From the NCBI GenBank assembly GCA_026785975.1, contig JAJAZB010000454.1, positions 1 through 38,026 on the forward strand: a DNA stretch of 38,026 nucleotides. The letters run 5' to 3'. This document shows positions 25,725-34,986 of the stretch, one piece after another. The position numbers and the translations under genes were made by a program. Within the stretch, counting starts at the first letter, position 1. Every line of letters begins with the position of its first letter. The DNA comes from Cytophagaceae bacterium (lineage in GTDB: Bacteria > Bacteroidota > Bacteroidia > Cytophagales > Spirosomataceae). The notes under the pieces were generated by a model. It saw nothing but the letters and a program-made list of their open reading frames with translations. It had not been told where the DNA came from and ran no database searches.

Positions 25725-25810
25725 GTGCTTGGTGCTTAGTGCATCGTCGCAGTGCAGAGTTTCACTTTACAACCAAGCACCGCGCACGATGCACCGGGCA
25801 CTAAGTACCA
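25722..25810. repeat. Heptamer-repeat inverted element 6
   Basis: The right arm (about 25774-25808) reads caagcac-cgcgcac-gatgcac-cgggcac-taagtac, five units sharing a three-variable-plus-GCAC pattern. The left arm (about 25722-25760) has the complementary cttggtg-cttagtg-catcgtc-gcagtgc. One extra unit on the right explains the imperfect pairing. The arms lie between the rbfA stop and the permease ATG at 25822, and encode the false 31-residue N-terminus of the longer open frame there. Confidence 0.85.
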
Positions 25811-25821
25811 AATTCAAAATT

Positions 25822-27045
25822 ATGTTCCTCGCCATCCGCATTGCCCGACGGTATTTTTTCTCGAAAAAAAAGAAAACGTTTATCAGCCTGATCGCCAACA
25901 TTTCGATGTTGGGCGTGGGCGTGGGCGCGATGGCGCTGGTGATTGTGTTGTCGGTGTTCAACGGCCTGGAAGATTTCAACCGACAGTTGTTTCGGACTTT
26001 CGATGCCGATCTGAAAATTAGTCCACGGCAGGGGAAAACGTTCAGTCTCAACGGCGAGGTTTTTCAGCAAGTCCGGCGGGTTCCGGGGGTGCTGACCGTG
26101 GCGCAGGTTTTGGAAGAAAATGCCCTGTTGCAGTACCGGGGCCGCCGCGACGTGGTGACGATCCGGGGCGTTGACGATAATTTTGCTACCCGCCCGCAAA
26201 TGGATACGGCGCTCGTGGAGGGTTCGCTCACCTTGCAGGCGGGAACCGAACCGTTTGCCGTGCTGGGTTACGGCGTCGCCCAGAGCCTGGGCGTAATTGT
26301 GGAGGATGACCTCGCGCCGCTCGAAGTCTGGTATCCGCGCCGCGATGCCAACCTGACCCTGCCCACCGACGATGCCTTCGTCCGCGAAGCGATCCGGCCG
26401 GGGGGCGTTTTCAGTATCGAGCAGCAGTACGACGACAATTACGTAATTGTGCCGCTGTCGTTTGCCCAACGGTTGTTTGAAGCGGGCAACCGCCGCACTG
26501 CGCTCGACGTTCGCCTGAAACCAGAAGCTGACCCGCAAACGGTGAAAGCAGATTTGATGGCAATTATGGGTACAAACTTTCAGGTTCAAACGCCCGATGA
26601 GCAGCACATTACGTTATTGCGGGCCATTCAGATCGAGAAGTTCATCGTGTTTGTCACCCTGACGTTGATTATTGCGATGGCCTCGGTCAACATCTATTTT
26701 TCGTTGAGTATGCTCGCCCTCGACAAACAGGACGACGTCCGGGTGCTCTACGCCATGGGCGGAACCCCCGCGCTGGTGCGGGCGATTTTTCTGACGGAGG
26801 GCGCGCTGGTGGCGTTTACCGGGGCCATCGTTGGTTTGGCGCTGGGCGTACTGGTTTGCTGGTTACAACAAGAATTTGGTCTGGTTAAAATGGGCCTGGT
26901 TACCTCGCTGGTCGATGCCTACCCGGTCAAAATGCAAGCCGCCGATTTTGTGTTGACGGGTCTGGCCCTGATTGGCATTACGTTGCTGGCCTCGTACGGC
27001 CCGGCGGTGCAGGCCGCCCGGCGGGGTATCGATCGCAGAAACTGA
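25822..27045 (+). CDS. LolC/LolE-type ABC transporter permease (FtsX family)
   Basis: This 407-residue inner-membrane protein has one N-terminal helix (about residues 25-48) after IARRYFFSKKKKTFISLIA, a large periplasmic MacB-like domain (about 50-265), then three C-terminal helices of the FtsX domain starting near FIVFVTLTLIIAMASVNIYF. MLALDKQDDVRVLYAMGG is the coupling loop contacting the ATPase. It would extract lipoproteins from the inner membrane for transfer to the outer membrane. The ATPase partner LolD is not in the window. The open frame starts at 25729, but its first 31 residues come from a repeat; the ATG at 25822 fits the family start MFLAIRIARRYF. Confidence 0.9.
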   Translation: MFLAIRIARRYFFSKKKKTFISLIANISMLGVGVGAMALVIVLSVFNGLEDFNRQLFRTFDADLKISPRQGKTFSLNGEVFQQVRRVPGVLTVAQVLEENALLQYRGRRDVVTIRGVDDNFATRPQMDTALVEGSLTLQAGTEPFAVLGYGVAQSLGVIVEDDLAPLEVWYPRRDANLTLPTDDAFVREAIRPGGVFSIEQQYDDNYVIVPLSFAQRLFEAGNRRTALDVRLKPEADPQTVKADLMAIMGTNFQVQTPDEQHITLLRAIQIEKFIVFVTLTLIIAMASVNIYFSLSMLALDKQDDVRVLYAMGGTPALVRAIFLTEGALVAFTGAIVGLALGVLVCWLQQEFGLVKMGLVTSLVDAYPVKMQAADFVLTGLALIGITLLASYGPAVQAARRGIDRRN

Positions 27046-27078
27046 TTGGTTATGAAATTTGCCGGTCCGGTATCTTTA
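27046..27078 (+). promoter_or_regulatory. Possible promoter of the M1 peptidase gene
   Basis: TTG at 27046-27048 and TATCTTTA at 27071-27078 are 22 bases apart. This is slightly long for the Bacteroidota consensus, and the last base of the -7 box is A instead of G. The ATG lies 46 bases downstream. Confidence 0.35.
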
Positions 27079-27124
27079 AATGAGATAAGATTTCGTTTAT
27101 CGAAACGTGTGGCCTTTTCCCACT

Positions 27125-29935
27125 ATGAAAAACACCTACTGCTTGTTCCATAAAATTCTGGTGTTGAGCTTGCTGGTACTAACTACCCGCGTACAGGCTC
27201 AGGTATCGCCAACGTCTCCGCCCCCGCAGCCCAATATTCCGGTGTTGGTCGATTCCGCCGAACGCGCGAAATCGCTACGCCCGATTATCGAAGAAGTGGC
27301 CCCCGCTCCGGCACCCGTCAACCCCTCGGCGGCTTCCCGAAAGGTGCCCGTCTGGGCCGCTAAAAAAGCCCGGTACAACGCCGCCCGGCCCCGCCTCCAC
27401 GATCTATTGCACACCCGTCTGGACTTGCGGCCCGACTGGCAAAAACAGCATCTGCACGGTACGGCTACGCTGACGTTGCGCCCCCATTTTTATCCGCAAA
27501 ACACCCTTGAACTGGATGCCAAAGGAATGACGATTCAGTCTGTGATGCGCCTGGACACGCTACCCGCCGCCGCCGAATTACGCGCCCGACTCCAGGTCCG
27601 CGATTCCCTCCTGGCCCGTTTGCAGACCGATACGACCGGCCTGTTACGCCGCGATTCAGTGCTGGCGGCTACGTTGCTGGCCCGGAGCCGGAGCCGGCGG
27701 GATACGCTGCTCACACCGGACGGCATCATCGTGGCCACTGATTCGCTGACGTTTCGATACAATGCCAAAACCCTGACGGTTGAACTGGGCAAATCCTTTA
27801 CCCGCCAGCAACGCTACACCCTGCGCATCGGGTACGTGGCGAAGCCCAATGATCTGCCGGTTGGCGGCAGTGAAGCCATCAAAAGCGACCGGGGTTTGTA
27901 TTTCATCAACCCGCTCGGGGCCGATACCACCAAGCCGCGCCAACTCTGGACTCAGGGCGAAACCGAAGCCAACTCGGTCTGGTTTCCAACCCTCGACGCG
28001 CCCAACGTCAAGATGACGCAGGACATCTTTCTGACCGTTGAAGCCCGATTGAAGACCCTTTCAAACGGTACGTTGATCGACTCCGTTTTCAACCCCGACA
28101 GCAGCCGCACCGACCACTGGCGACAGACGCAACCCCACGCCCCGTACCTGACGATGATCGCCGTGGGCAACTACGCCATCATCACCGATTCCACGGTCAA
28201 TAAAGTGCCCATCAGTTACTACGTTGAACCCGCGTACGCGCCCTACGCGAAGGCGATTTTTGGCCGGACGCCGGAAATGATGCGGTTTTTTAACGAGAAA
28301 TTCGGCCTTGATTATCCCTGGGACAAGTACGCGCAGATCGTGGTGCGCGATTACGTGAGCGGGGCGATGGAAAACACGACGGCGACCGTTCACGGGGAAT
28401 CGGTGCAAAAAACGCCCAAACAACTCGTGGATGGGAACGCCGACGGCACCATCGCCCACGAACTTTCGCACCACTGGTTTGGCGATTACGTCACGGGTGA
28501 ATCCTGGGCAAATTTACCCCTCAACGAGTCGTTTGCTACCTACGCCGAGTACCTCTGGGCCGAACACAAGCACGGCAAAGACGCCGCCGACTACGAAGCC
28601 CAGTCCCAACTCAACGAATATTTGGCCGAAAGTGAACAAAAGCAGGAACCGCTGGTGCGCTTCAACTACTCCGACCAGGAGCAAATGTTTGATGCGCACT
28701 CCTACCAAAAAGGTGCCCGGGTGTTGCATCAGTTGCGTAAACTCACGGGTGACGACGCATTTTTCGCCGCCCTCAACCTCTACCTGAAACGTCACGCCTT
28801 CGGTACCGCCGAGATTCACGACCTGCGTCTGGCGGTTGAAGAAATTACTGGTCAGGACTGGAATTGGTTTTTCAACCAGTGGTTTTTTCAACCGGGCCAT
28901 CCCGAAATTAGGGTGGAGCAGAATTTCGACGTGGGCCGGTTTACGGTCACCCTCACGCAGACTCAGGATACGCTCTACACGCCCATTTTCCGGCTACCCA
29001 CCACCCTCGACGTGTGGGTTTTGGGCAAACGCACTACCTACGACATCACGCTCGACAAGCCCCGTCAGGTACTCGAATTTCCGCTCTCGCGCCGGCCGGA
29101 CCTGGTGGTGCTCGACGCCGAACGCGTGATCCCGGGGACCATCGAACACACCAAACCCTTGAAAGACTGGGTGTTTCAGTACCGGAACGCTGAGCATTAC
29201 GCCTCGCGCTACGAGGCCATAACCCGCCTGGAAAACAACATGACCGACTCAGTGGCCCGCTCGATCATGATGCTGGCGCTGACCGATAAATTCTGGAAAA
29301 TCCGGCAGGTTGCGGCGGGTAATCTGACCGACTACGACGGGCCACAGTTTGTGGAAATTGAGTTGATGTTGCAAAAACTCATTAAATCCGACCCTGCGCC
29401 CATGGTGCGCTCGGAAGCATTGATTGCCCTTTCCTCGTTCAACGACGACGAAAACGTGCCCCTCTACCGCCAGGCTTTACAGGATACCTCCGATTTGGTG
29501 GCCTCTCAGGCACTCGAAGCCTACCTGATCACGAGGCCCGAAGACGCGGGCAGCATCGCGATCCGGTTCGAAAATTCCGACAATCCGGAGGTCGTCGTGG
29601 CGGTGGGCAACTACCTCGCCAATCAGGGCGAAGCCGCCCGCTACGACTGGTTTCAAAAGCAGGTGGAGCGGCTGAATGCGAGCGGCGTTTATCAGTTTTT
29701 ACCCGTGTTTGGCAAGTACCTCGTCAAGTCGACCGACGTGGTGAAGCGGCGCAGTATTCCTGTTCTGGAGCGCATTGCCCGCAACAACCCGACGTATTTT
29801 GTGCGATTGGCCGCCTACCAGGTCTTGGGTCTGCTCACCGACGTGGAAAGCGTCAAGGGCCTCCGCCGCGACATCAAAGCCAACGAAAAAGACCCCAAGC
29901 TGGCGGATCTGTACAAGCAGATGATTGAGTTTTGA
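27125..29935 (+). CDS. Secreted M1-family zinc aminopeptidase with HEAT-like C-terminus
   Basis: This 936-residue exported aminopeptidase has a signal peptide (about residues 1-26, ending RVQAQ). The exopeptidase motif GAMEN is at residues 413-417, and the zinc motif HELSH at 445-449 is followed by Glu468, giving complete HExxHx18E. The N-terminal beta domain contains a charged insert rich in Arg, Leu, Asp and Ala (about 140-205). The C-terminal region (about 690-936) is a series of HEAT-like helical repeats. An earlier in-frame ATG at 27107 would add six residues; 27125 gives the normal signal peptide. Its stop is only 2 bases from the convergent nuclease-like gene. Confidence 0.92.
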   Translation: MKNTYCLFHKILVLSLLVLTTRVQAQVSPTSPPPQPNIPVLVDSAERAKSLRPIIEEVAPAPAPVNPSAASRKVPVWAAKKARYNAARPRLHDLLHTRLDLRPDWQKQHLHGTATLTLRPHFYPQNTLELDAKGMTIQSVMRLDTLPAAAELRARLQVRDSLLARLQTDTTGLLRRDSVLAATLLARSRSRRDTLLTPDGIIVATDSLTFRYNAKTLTVELGKSFTRQQRYTLRIGYVAKPNDLPVGGSEAIKSDRGLYFINPLGADTTKPRQLWTQGETEANSVWFPTLDAPNVKMTQDIFLTVEARLKTLSNGTLIDSVFNPDSSRTDHWRQTQPHAPYLTMIAVGNYAIITDSTVNKVPISYYVEPAYAPYAKAIFGRTPEMMRFFNEKFGLDYPWDKYAQIVVRDYVSGAMENTTATVHGESVQKTPKQLVDGNADGTIAHELSHHWFGDYVTGESWANLPLNESFATYAEYLWAEHKHGKDAADYEAQSQLNEYLAESEQKQEPLVRFNYSDQEQMFDAHSYQKGARVLHQLRKLTGDDAFFAALNLYLKRHAFGTAEIHDLRLAVEEITGQDWNWFFNQWFFQPGHPEIRVEQNFDVGRFTVTLTQTQDTLYTPIFRLPTTLDVWVLGKRTTYDITLDKPRQVLEFPLSRRPDLVVLDAERVIPGTIEHTKPLKDWVFQYRNAEHYASRYEAITRLENNMTDSVARSIMMLALTDKFWKIRQVAAGNLTDYDGPQFVEIELMLQKLIKSDPAPMVRSEALIALSSFNDDENVPLYRQALQDTSDLVASQALEAYLITRPEDAGSIAIRFENSDNPEVVVAVGNYLANQGEAARYDWFQKQVERLNASGVYQFLPVFGKYLVKSTDVVKRRSIPVLERIARNNPTYFVRLAAYQVLGLLTDVESVKGLRRDIKANEKDPKLADLYKQMIEF

Positions 29936-29937
29936 AG

Positions 29938-30450
29938 CTACTCAAAGGTTTGTTCATTGTCGTCGTAAAGGATCACACCCAGGATAGCGAATCGCAACAC
30001 CGCAGCCGCATCCTGGCTGGCCAATTTGGGGCGAGGGCTTAACCTGCCAACGCACAAATGGGCTTCTACACTTTTTTCGCTGAAATCGATTTTAGTTTGA
30101 AACCACTGGATGGTTTCCAGAAGCTGTTCTTTAGCCCGTTGACGATGTTTAGCGCGTTGTTGAGGGCGATTCGTTTCTTTAATTTCTACAAAGCAAAAAG
30201 TTACCTCATCGAAAAGGGCAAAGTCGCAACGTTGCGGGTCTGAACTTGAAGCGAGACAATGGTCTATTGCGAGAAAATGGATTTGCTTAGCAGAGGGATT
30301 CAGAACCTTGAAATGGGCGGTTTCATCTGGGCTTGTTGAGACAAAGCATTTTTTGTTTCCCAGCGGATCAATCACGCCAAAACAGGTATCATTATGCGTC
30401 TCCAGGCACGGAAAGGCTACAGGAAAAGCCTCCTCAATTAACCTCTTCAT
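29938..30450 (-). CDS. Small protein with a probable PD-(D/E)XK nuclease core
   Basis: This 170-residue soluble protein matches no family I can name. After an N-terminal part comes QRCDFALFDEVTFCFVEIKE, in which Asp76, Glu89 and Lys91 have the order, spacing and hydrophobic strand of a PD-(D/E)XK nuclease active site. A basic helix with RAKEQLLETIQWF follows, as in many such nucleases. The gene overlaps the upstream AAA ATPase gene by 17 bases, so the two are translated together and probably work together. Base composition is AT-rich relative to flanking core genes. Nuclease activity is inferred from the motif alone. Confidence 0.7.
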   Translation of the reverse strand: MKRLIEEAFPVAFPCLETHNDTCFGVIDPLGNKKCFVSTSPDETAHFKVLNPSAKQIHFLAIDHCLASSSDPQRCDFALFDEVTFCFVEIKETNRPQQRAKHRQRAKEQLLETIQWFQTKIDFSEKSVEAHLCVGRLSPRPKLASQDAAAVLRFAILGVILYDDNEQTFE

Positions 30451-31513
30451 TTACTTTAGATTTGCTACGATAAATCTTCATCAACAAATCGAGATCGCCT
30501 GCATTATCTTCCGAAACTCCATCCAATTCATTGTCGCTAATTAACATCGTTTCAGGGTCAGTAATCGAGCGAACCGTTCCATCGGCTACGTAGTACGCCG
30601 CGAATTCTTCAGGGTTCAGCCAGCTTTCTCTGGGCACGATGGCAGCAATATCGGCTTCGCGTTCGGGGTGTTTCTGCCAGACGCTATAAGCCAAAAGTAG
30701 CATATTTAGTGAAGTGAGCACGTAGGGGCTGTGCGTGGTCATCAGCAACTTATTTTGATTTTGTGTGCAGCGGTCAGCAAGGTAATAGATAAGACGTTTT
30801 TGGGTTGTAGGATAAAGATTCAACTCAGGTTCTTCAATAGTGAATAAAGTGGCCTGCTGAGTTTTATACCGAACTAATTCGCTCTCTACTACCATTTGTA
30901 AAGGGATTAATGCTTGGTGACCACTTGAAGTCGCTGATAAACTAATTTCCTGACCATTTTCCAATCTTATCATTGATTTTCGTTCAGTGCCACGAAAGTA
31001 TTGCACATTCAGTAAAGTATCAAATTGCGGGAAAATCTCTGTAGCGAATTCAAATCTTGAACCAAAAACGGTTAGAGTTTTTGGTAAAAAAATTCTGCTC
31101 GACATGAGGCCGTAAAGAGAATTTGATATACTCGAAATAAAAACTCTTTCAGCGGGAATATACAAATCTTCCCGAGCAGTAAATTTTTCAGAATTTTCAG
31201 AATTTTCAATTACGTCAATACCGAAAGAAATGTCGTATGAAAATTGTGTGGCTCCAGTTAAAAAATTCAGTATTGTTTCTTCTTTTAAATAGTCTAACAA
31301 GCCATAATCATGAAATTCTATTCCAATGCTGGGGCGATTATTAGGGGACTGTTTACTGATTTGATCGTACTCATTATTAACAAACACTGCCACCAACTTC
31401 GCCAGCGTACTCTTCCCGCTCCCCTGCGGCCCGATCAGCACGGTAGTTTTCTTCAACTCCAACTCGGCATCCCGAATTGGGCCAAAATTTTTGACGATGA
31501 GTTTCTCGTTCAT
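30434..31513 (-). CDS. ABC-type/OLD-like AAA ATPase (AAA_15/AAA_21 group)
   Basis: This 359-residue soluble ATPase begins MNEKLIVKNFGPIRDAELEL, the usual opening of RecF/SMC-like ATPases of defence systems. Walker A is GPQGSGKST (residues 28-36), a YIPAER motif follows in the middle, the signature-like SATSSGHQALIPL comes next, then Walker B LFTIEEPELNLYP and the H-loop TTHSPYVLTSL. Little lies after the ATPase core: there is no TOPRIM nuclease as in OLD proteins. An ATG at 31534 would add seven residues; I prefer 31513, which follows an agaagg stretch. Much of the gene looks roughly 35-40 per cent GC by eye, unlike its neighbours, which suggests transfer. It is co-transcribed with the small nuclease-like gene. 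Confidence 0.85.
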   Translation of the reverse strand: MNEKLIVKNFGPIRDAELELKKTTVLIGPQGSGKSTLAKLVAVFVNNEYDQISKQSPNNRPSIGIEFHDYGLLDYLKEETILNFLTGATQFSYDISFGIDVIENSENSEKFTAREDLYIPAERVFISSISNSLYGLMSSRIFLPKTLTVFGSRFEFATEIFPQFDTLLNVQYFRGTERKSMIRLENGQEISLSATSSGHQALIPLQMVVESELVRYKTQQATLFTIEEPELNLYPTTQKRLIYYLADRCTQNQNKLLMTTHSPYVLTSLNMLLLAYSVWQKHPEREADIAAIVPRESWLNPEEFAAYYVADGTVRSITDPETMLISDNELDGVSEDNAGDLDLLMKIYRSKSKVNEEVN

Positions 31514-31552
31514 GGCCTTCTGCGTTTTGGGCAAAGCTAATGGCTACTGATT

Positions 31553-32347
31553 TTAAATCACAAACTCCACTTCCTTTATCCCAAAATACCGCAGGCCCCC
31601 GGTCGTTTCCAGCGCCAGGCAGCCCGTTTCGTCGACGCCGAGGAGTTGCGCGTTGAAAAGCCGTCCGTTGCTACGGTACGGATGCCATTCCTGGTACCGA
31701 AACAGCCGGGCCAGGTAGCGGGCCTTTTGCGCTTGTTGGCCCCCCTGCCGCAGCCGCAGGTACTCGGCTTCGAGGCATTCGAGCAGCCGGGCCAGGAGCC
31801 GCTCAAGGTCATAACTGAACGGCTGACCCGTGATCCGGCGCAAGGACGTGGCCTGGGGCACCGGGAAAATTAATTGGTTGATATTCAACCCAATACCCAC
31901 AATCGCCGTGCTGACCTGGTAGCCTTGCAGGGTATTTTCAATCAGTAATCCGCCCAATTTCTGATTGCCTTCGGCAGGGTGCAAGTGGTAAAGATCATTG
32001 GGCCATTTGATGCGCAACTGATTTTCGTCGAGGTGTTCGCCCAGTGCTTCGTACACCCCCAGGGCTATGGCAATACTCAGGTCGAACTGGGCCGATGCCT
32101 GTAGAAACGTGGGCTTTAGGAGTAACGAAAACGTTAGGTTTTGTCCGGGTTCCGCTTCCCAACGATTGCCCCGTTGCCCGCGTCCGGCGGTCTGCTGGTC
32201 GGTCACGACAACCGTGCCCTCAAGGGTTGAATCGCCTCCGGTTTCAGGAATCATTTTCACCAATTCATCGTTGGTCGAATGACAACTTGGCAGGAAAATG
32301 ATTTTTTTGCCAATAAATAAGGTGCTGGGCTTAAAATTGTACGGCAC
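31553..32347 (-). CDS. birA: Biotin--[acetyl-CoA-carboxylase] ligase
   Basis: This 264-residue enzyme activates biotin to biotinyl-AMP and attaches it to the biotin carrier protein of acetyl-CoA carboxylase. The biotin/ATP-binding segment GRGQRGNRWEAEPGQNL, the KWPNDLY motif and KLGGLLIENTLQG are all present. The C-terminal SH3-like domain follows (about 215-264). There is no N-terminal helix-turn-helix, so it is a pure ligase and not the E. coli-type repressor. It diverges from rsfS, an arrangement common in Bacteroidota genomes. Confidence 0.95.
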   Translation of the reverse strand: MPYNFKPSTLFIGKKIIFLPSCHSTNDELVKMIPETGGDSTLEGTVVVTDQQTAGRGQRGNRWEAEPGQNLTFSLLLKPTFLQASAQFDLSIAIALGVYEALGEHLDENQLRIKWPNDLYHLHPAEGNQKLGGLLIENTLQGYQVSTAIVGIGLNINQLIFPVPQATSLRRITGQPFSYDLERLLARLLECLEAEYLRLRQGGQQAQKARYLARLFRYQEWHPYRSNGRLFNAQLLGVDETGCLALETTGGLRYFGIKEVEFVI

Positions 32348-32449
32348 TATTTAGTAGTTTTAAACAGAAAAAATTTTCGGGGAAGACCGACGTACTGGCA
32401 TCTGGCTCTTCAACGCCCCGAAATACGATCAGACCCTTAACACATCCGA

Positions 32450-32836
32450 ATGGTTAGAATTAAGCAACACGATATATCCTCTGAGCAACTTTGCCAACTT
32501 ATCGTCAACGGGATGCTCGAAAAAAAAGCCCTCGACGTCGTGGTAATGGATTTGAGGAACGTAAAAAACGCGATTACCGACTTCTTTGTGCTTTGCTCAG
32601 GAAACTCCGATACCCAACTTGACGCTATCGCCGACTCGGTCGATGAGCAGGTTTACAAAACCACCCAGCAACATCCCTGGCACCGCGAGGGCAAAGAAGC
32701 CCGCGAGTGGATTTTGATCGACTACGTGGATGTTGTGGCGCACGTTTTCAAAAAAGATCGCCGCGATTACTACAAACTTGAGGATTTATGGGGCGACGCC
32801 GAAATTACCCGTCCCGAAGAAACTGCCGTAGCTTGA
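32450..32836 (+). CDS. rsfS: Ribosomal silencing factor RsfS
   Basis: This 128-residue protein binds uL14 of the large ribosomal subunit and blocks subunit joining when nutrients are scarce. The sequence ALDVVVMDLRNVKNAITDFFVLCSGNSDTQL and the later REWILIDYVDVVAHVF are the Iojap/RsfS signature. ftsH follows after about 108 bases on the same strand, and birA lies upstream on the other strand. This conserved order supports the assignment. Confidence 0.95.
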   Translation: MVRIKQHDISSEQLCQLIVNGMLEKKALDVVVMDLRNVKNAITDFFVLCSGNSDTQLDAIADSVDEQVYKTTQQHPWHREGKEAREWILIDYVDVVAHVFKKDRRDYYKLEDLWGDAEITRPEETAVA

Positions 32837-32944
32837 CGGTAAAACGTAATCTTTCAATCCTCCTTTTTCTACCCAAAACATCTGATCGGACCTATTCGTT
32901 AAGTAGAAGGTGTTCCGTCCAGACCCAATGAACTTTAGACTATC

Positions 32945-34975
32945 ATGGCAGAAGATACGCAAAAAAACCGCAATAATTTACCCAAAATCCCCCAGCGGCC
33001 CGGTTTTCAGGGCTGGTTGATCGTGAGCCTCATCATGGCCGTTCTGCTGATTATGTTTTTTGGTCAGCGGAGCAACGTTCGTGATATCCGGCAAAAGCAG
33101 TTTGTCGAGATGGTCAAAAGCCGTGAAGTGGAAAAGGTCGCTCTGGTCAACGACCGCACGGTGGAGATTACCCTCACCAACGAAGCCCTACGCAGTGAAA
33201 AGTACAAAAATCTGTTTGAGGAGCGCTCGTACTTATCGACTTCCCAGGGACCACACTTTAGTTTCCCGGTGATCTCGCCGGCCTCGTTCAAAGACGATGT
33301 CGACAAACTCAACGCCCAACTGGCCGAAGCGGATCGGATCGAAATCCAGCCCGAGAATAAAACGGGTTTCTACGAATTTTTCACCGGCTGGGGATTCCTC
33401 ATTCTGATCGTGCTCACCATGTATTTCATGATGAGCCGCATGGCGGGTGGGGGCGGACCCGGTGGGCAGATTTTCAACATTGGCAAGTCCCGGGCGGCCC
33501 TTTTTGATGCCGACAGCAAAGTAAAAATTACCTTCAACGACGTAGCCGGGCTGGACGAGGCGAAGGAGGAAATCAAGGAAATCGTTGAATTCCTCAAGAC
33601 TCCCAAGAAATTCACCGACCTGGGTGGTAAAATTCCTAAAGGTGCTCTGCTGGTTGGCCCTCCGGGTACGGGTAAAACCTTGCTGGCCAAGGCTGTAGCG
33701 GGCGAAGCCAACGTACCTTTCTTCTCGCTGTCGGGTTCCGACTTCGTTGAAATGTTCGTCGGGGTGGGTGCGGCCCGGGTTCGTGACTTGTTTAAGCAAG
33801 CCAAAGAGAAAGCCCCCTGCATCATTTTTATCGATGAAATCGACGCCGTGGGCCGTTCGCGGGGTCGCGGGTCGATGCCCGGTGCCAACGACGAACGCGA
33901 AAATACGCTCAACTCGCTGCTCGTCGAAATGGACGGTTTTGCGACCGATTCGGGGATTATCATTCTGGCGGCCACCAACCGTCCCGACGTACTGGATCCC
34001 GCCCTGATGCGTCCGGGTCGTTTTGACCGTCAAATTTCCATCGACAAACCCGATTTGATCGGCCGGGAAGCGATTTTCAAAGTACACTTGAAGCCGGTTA
34101 AAATAGCCCCTGACGTGAACCCGAAAGAACTGGCCGCGCAAACGCCGGGATTTGCCGGAGCCGAAATTGCTAACGTTTGTAACGAAGCGGCTCTGATTGC
34201 CGCCCGCCGCAACAAAAAGGCCGTGGATATGCACGACTTTCAGGAGGCAATGGACCGGGTGATTGGTGGTTTGGAGAAGAAAAATAAACTGATTTCGCCG
34301 GAAGAAAAGAAAATAGTTGCTTTCCACGAAGCTGGTCACGCCATCACGGGTTGGTTTTTTGAACACGCCAATCCGCTCGTCAAAGTGACGATTGTCCCGC
34401 GTGGCATTGCGGCGCTGGGTTACGCGCAGTACCTGCCGAAAGAGCAGTTTCTGTACCGTACCGAGCAATTGATCGATGAAATGTGCGTGACGTTGGGTGG
34501 CCGGGCGGCTGAAGACATCGTGTTTGATAAAATCTCGACCGGGGCCTCCAATGACCTGGAGCGCGTCACCAAACTGGCCTACAGCATGGTGACGGTGTAC
34601 GGGATGAATGAAAAAATCGGCAACATTTCATTCTACGATTCCAAGCAACCGGAGTATTCGTTCAACAAACCGTACTCCGAAGAAACGGCCCGCGAAATCG
34701 ATGAGGAAGTGCGCAAACTGGTCAACAGCGCCTACCAACGCACCCGGCAGATGCTCCTCGACAAGCGCGAGAAACTGGAAATCATCGCCCAGGAATTGCT
34801 GAAGAAAGAAATTCTGTTTCAAAACGACCTCGAACGCCTCATTGGGAAACGGCCCTTCGATACGCCGACGACGTACCAGGCGTTTACCAACGGGCAGGAC
34901 AAACCCGAAAGTTACCCCGAACCCACCCCCGACCCGAACGAGGCCGAACCGGTGACGACGGAGAAGGTATCGTAG
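32945..34975 (+). CDS. ftsH: ATP-dependent zinc metalloprotease FtsH
   Basis: This 676-residue membrane-bound AAA+ protease degrades damaged membrane proteins and selected regulators. Two N-terminal membrane helices (about residues 24-39 and 140-160) flank a small periplasmic domain. The AAA module has Walker A GPPGTGKT at 238-245, Walker [12 protein letters not shown] and the second region of homology [20 protein letters not shown]. The zinc site HEAGH is at 461-465. The C-terminal tail is rich in Pro, Glu and Thr, as in other Bacteroidota FtsH proteins. It lies downstream of rsfS and is closed by a strong terminator. Confidence 0.97.
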   Translation: MAEDTQKNRNNLPKIPQRPGFQGWLIVSLIMAVLLIMFFGQRSNVRDIRQKQFVEMVKSREVEKVALVNDRTVEITLTNEALRSEKYKNLFEERSYLSTSQGPHFSFPVISPASFKDDVDKLNAQLAEADRIEIQPENKTGFYEFFTGWGFLILIVLTMYFMMSRMAGGGGPGGQIFNIGKSRAALFDADSKVKITFNDVAGLDEAKEEIKEIVEFLKTPKKFTDLGGKIPKGALLVGPPGTGKTLLAKAVAGEANVPFFSLSGSDFVEMFVGVGAARVRDLFKQAKEKAPCIIFIDEIDAVGRSRGRGSMPGANDERENTLNSLLVEMDGFATDSGIIILAATNRPDVLDPALMRPGRFDRQISIDKPDLIGREAIFKVHLKPVKIAPDVNPKELAAQTPGFAGAEIANVCNEAALIAARRNKKAVDMHDFQEAMDRVIGGLEKKNKLISPEEKKIVAFHEAGHAITGWFFEHANPLVKVTIVPRGIAALGYAQYLPKEQFLYRTEQLIDEMCVTLGGRAAEDIVFDKISTGASNDLERVTKLAYSMVTVYGMNEKIGNISFYDSKQPEYSFNKPYSEETAREIDEEVRKLVNSAYQRTRQMLLDKREKLEIIAQELLKKEILFQNDLERLIGKRPFDTPTTYQAFTNGQDKPESYPEPTPDPNEAEPVTTEKVS

Positions 34976-34986
34976 TTGGTTCTGCC

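Noticed and set aside
30434-31513. Calling the ATPase an OLD-family nuclease
   Set aside because: The C-terminal TOPRIM domain that defines OLD nucleases is absent; only the ATPase part is present.
33233-34468. 411-codon open frame antisense to ftsH
   Set aside because: It lies wholly opposite the well-supported ftsH gene and has no domain pattern; it is a frame shadow of GC-rich coding sequence.
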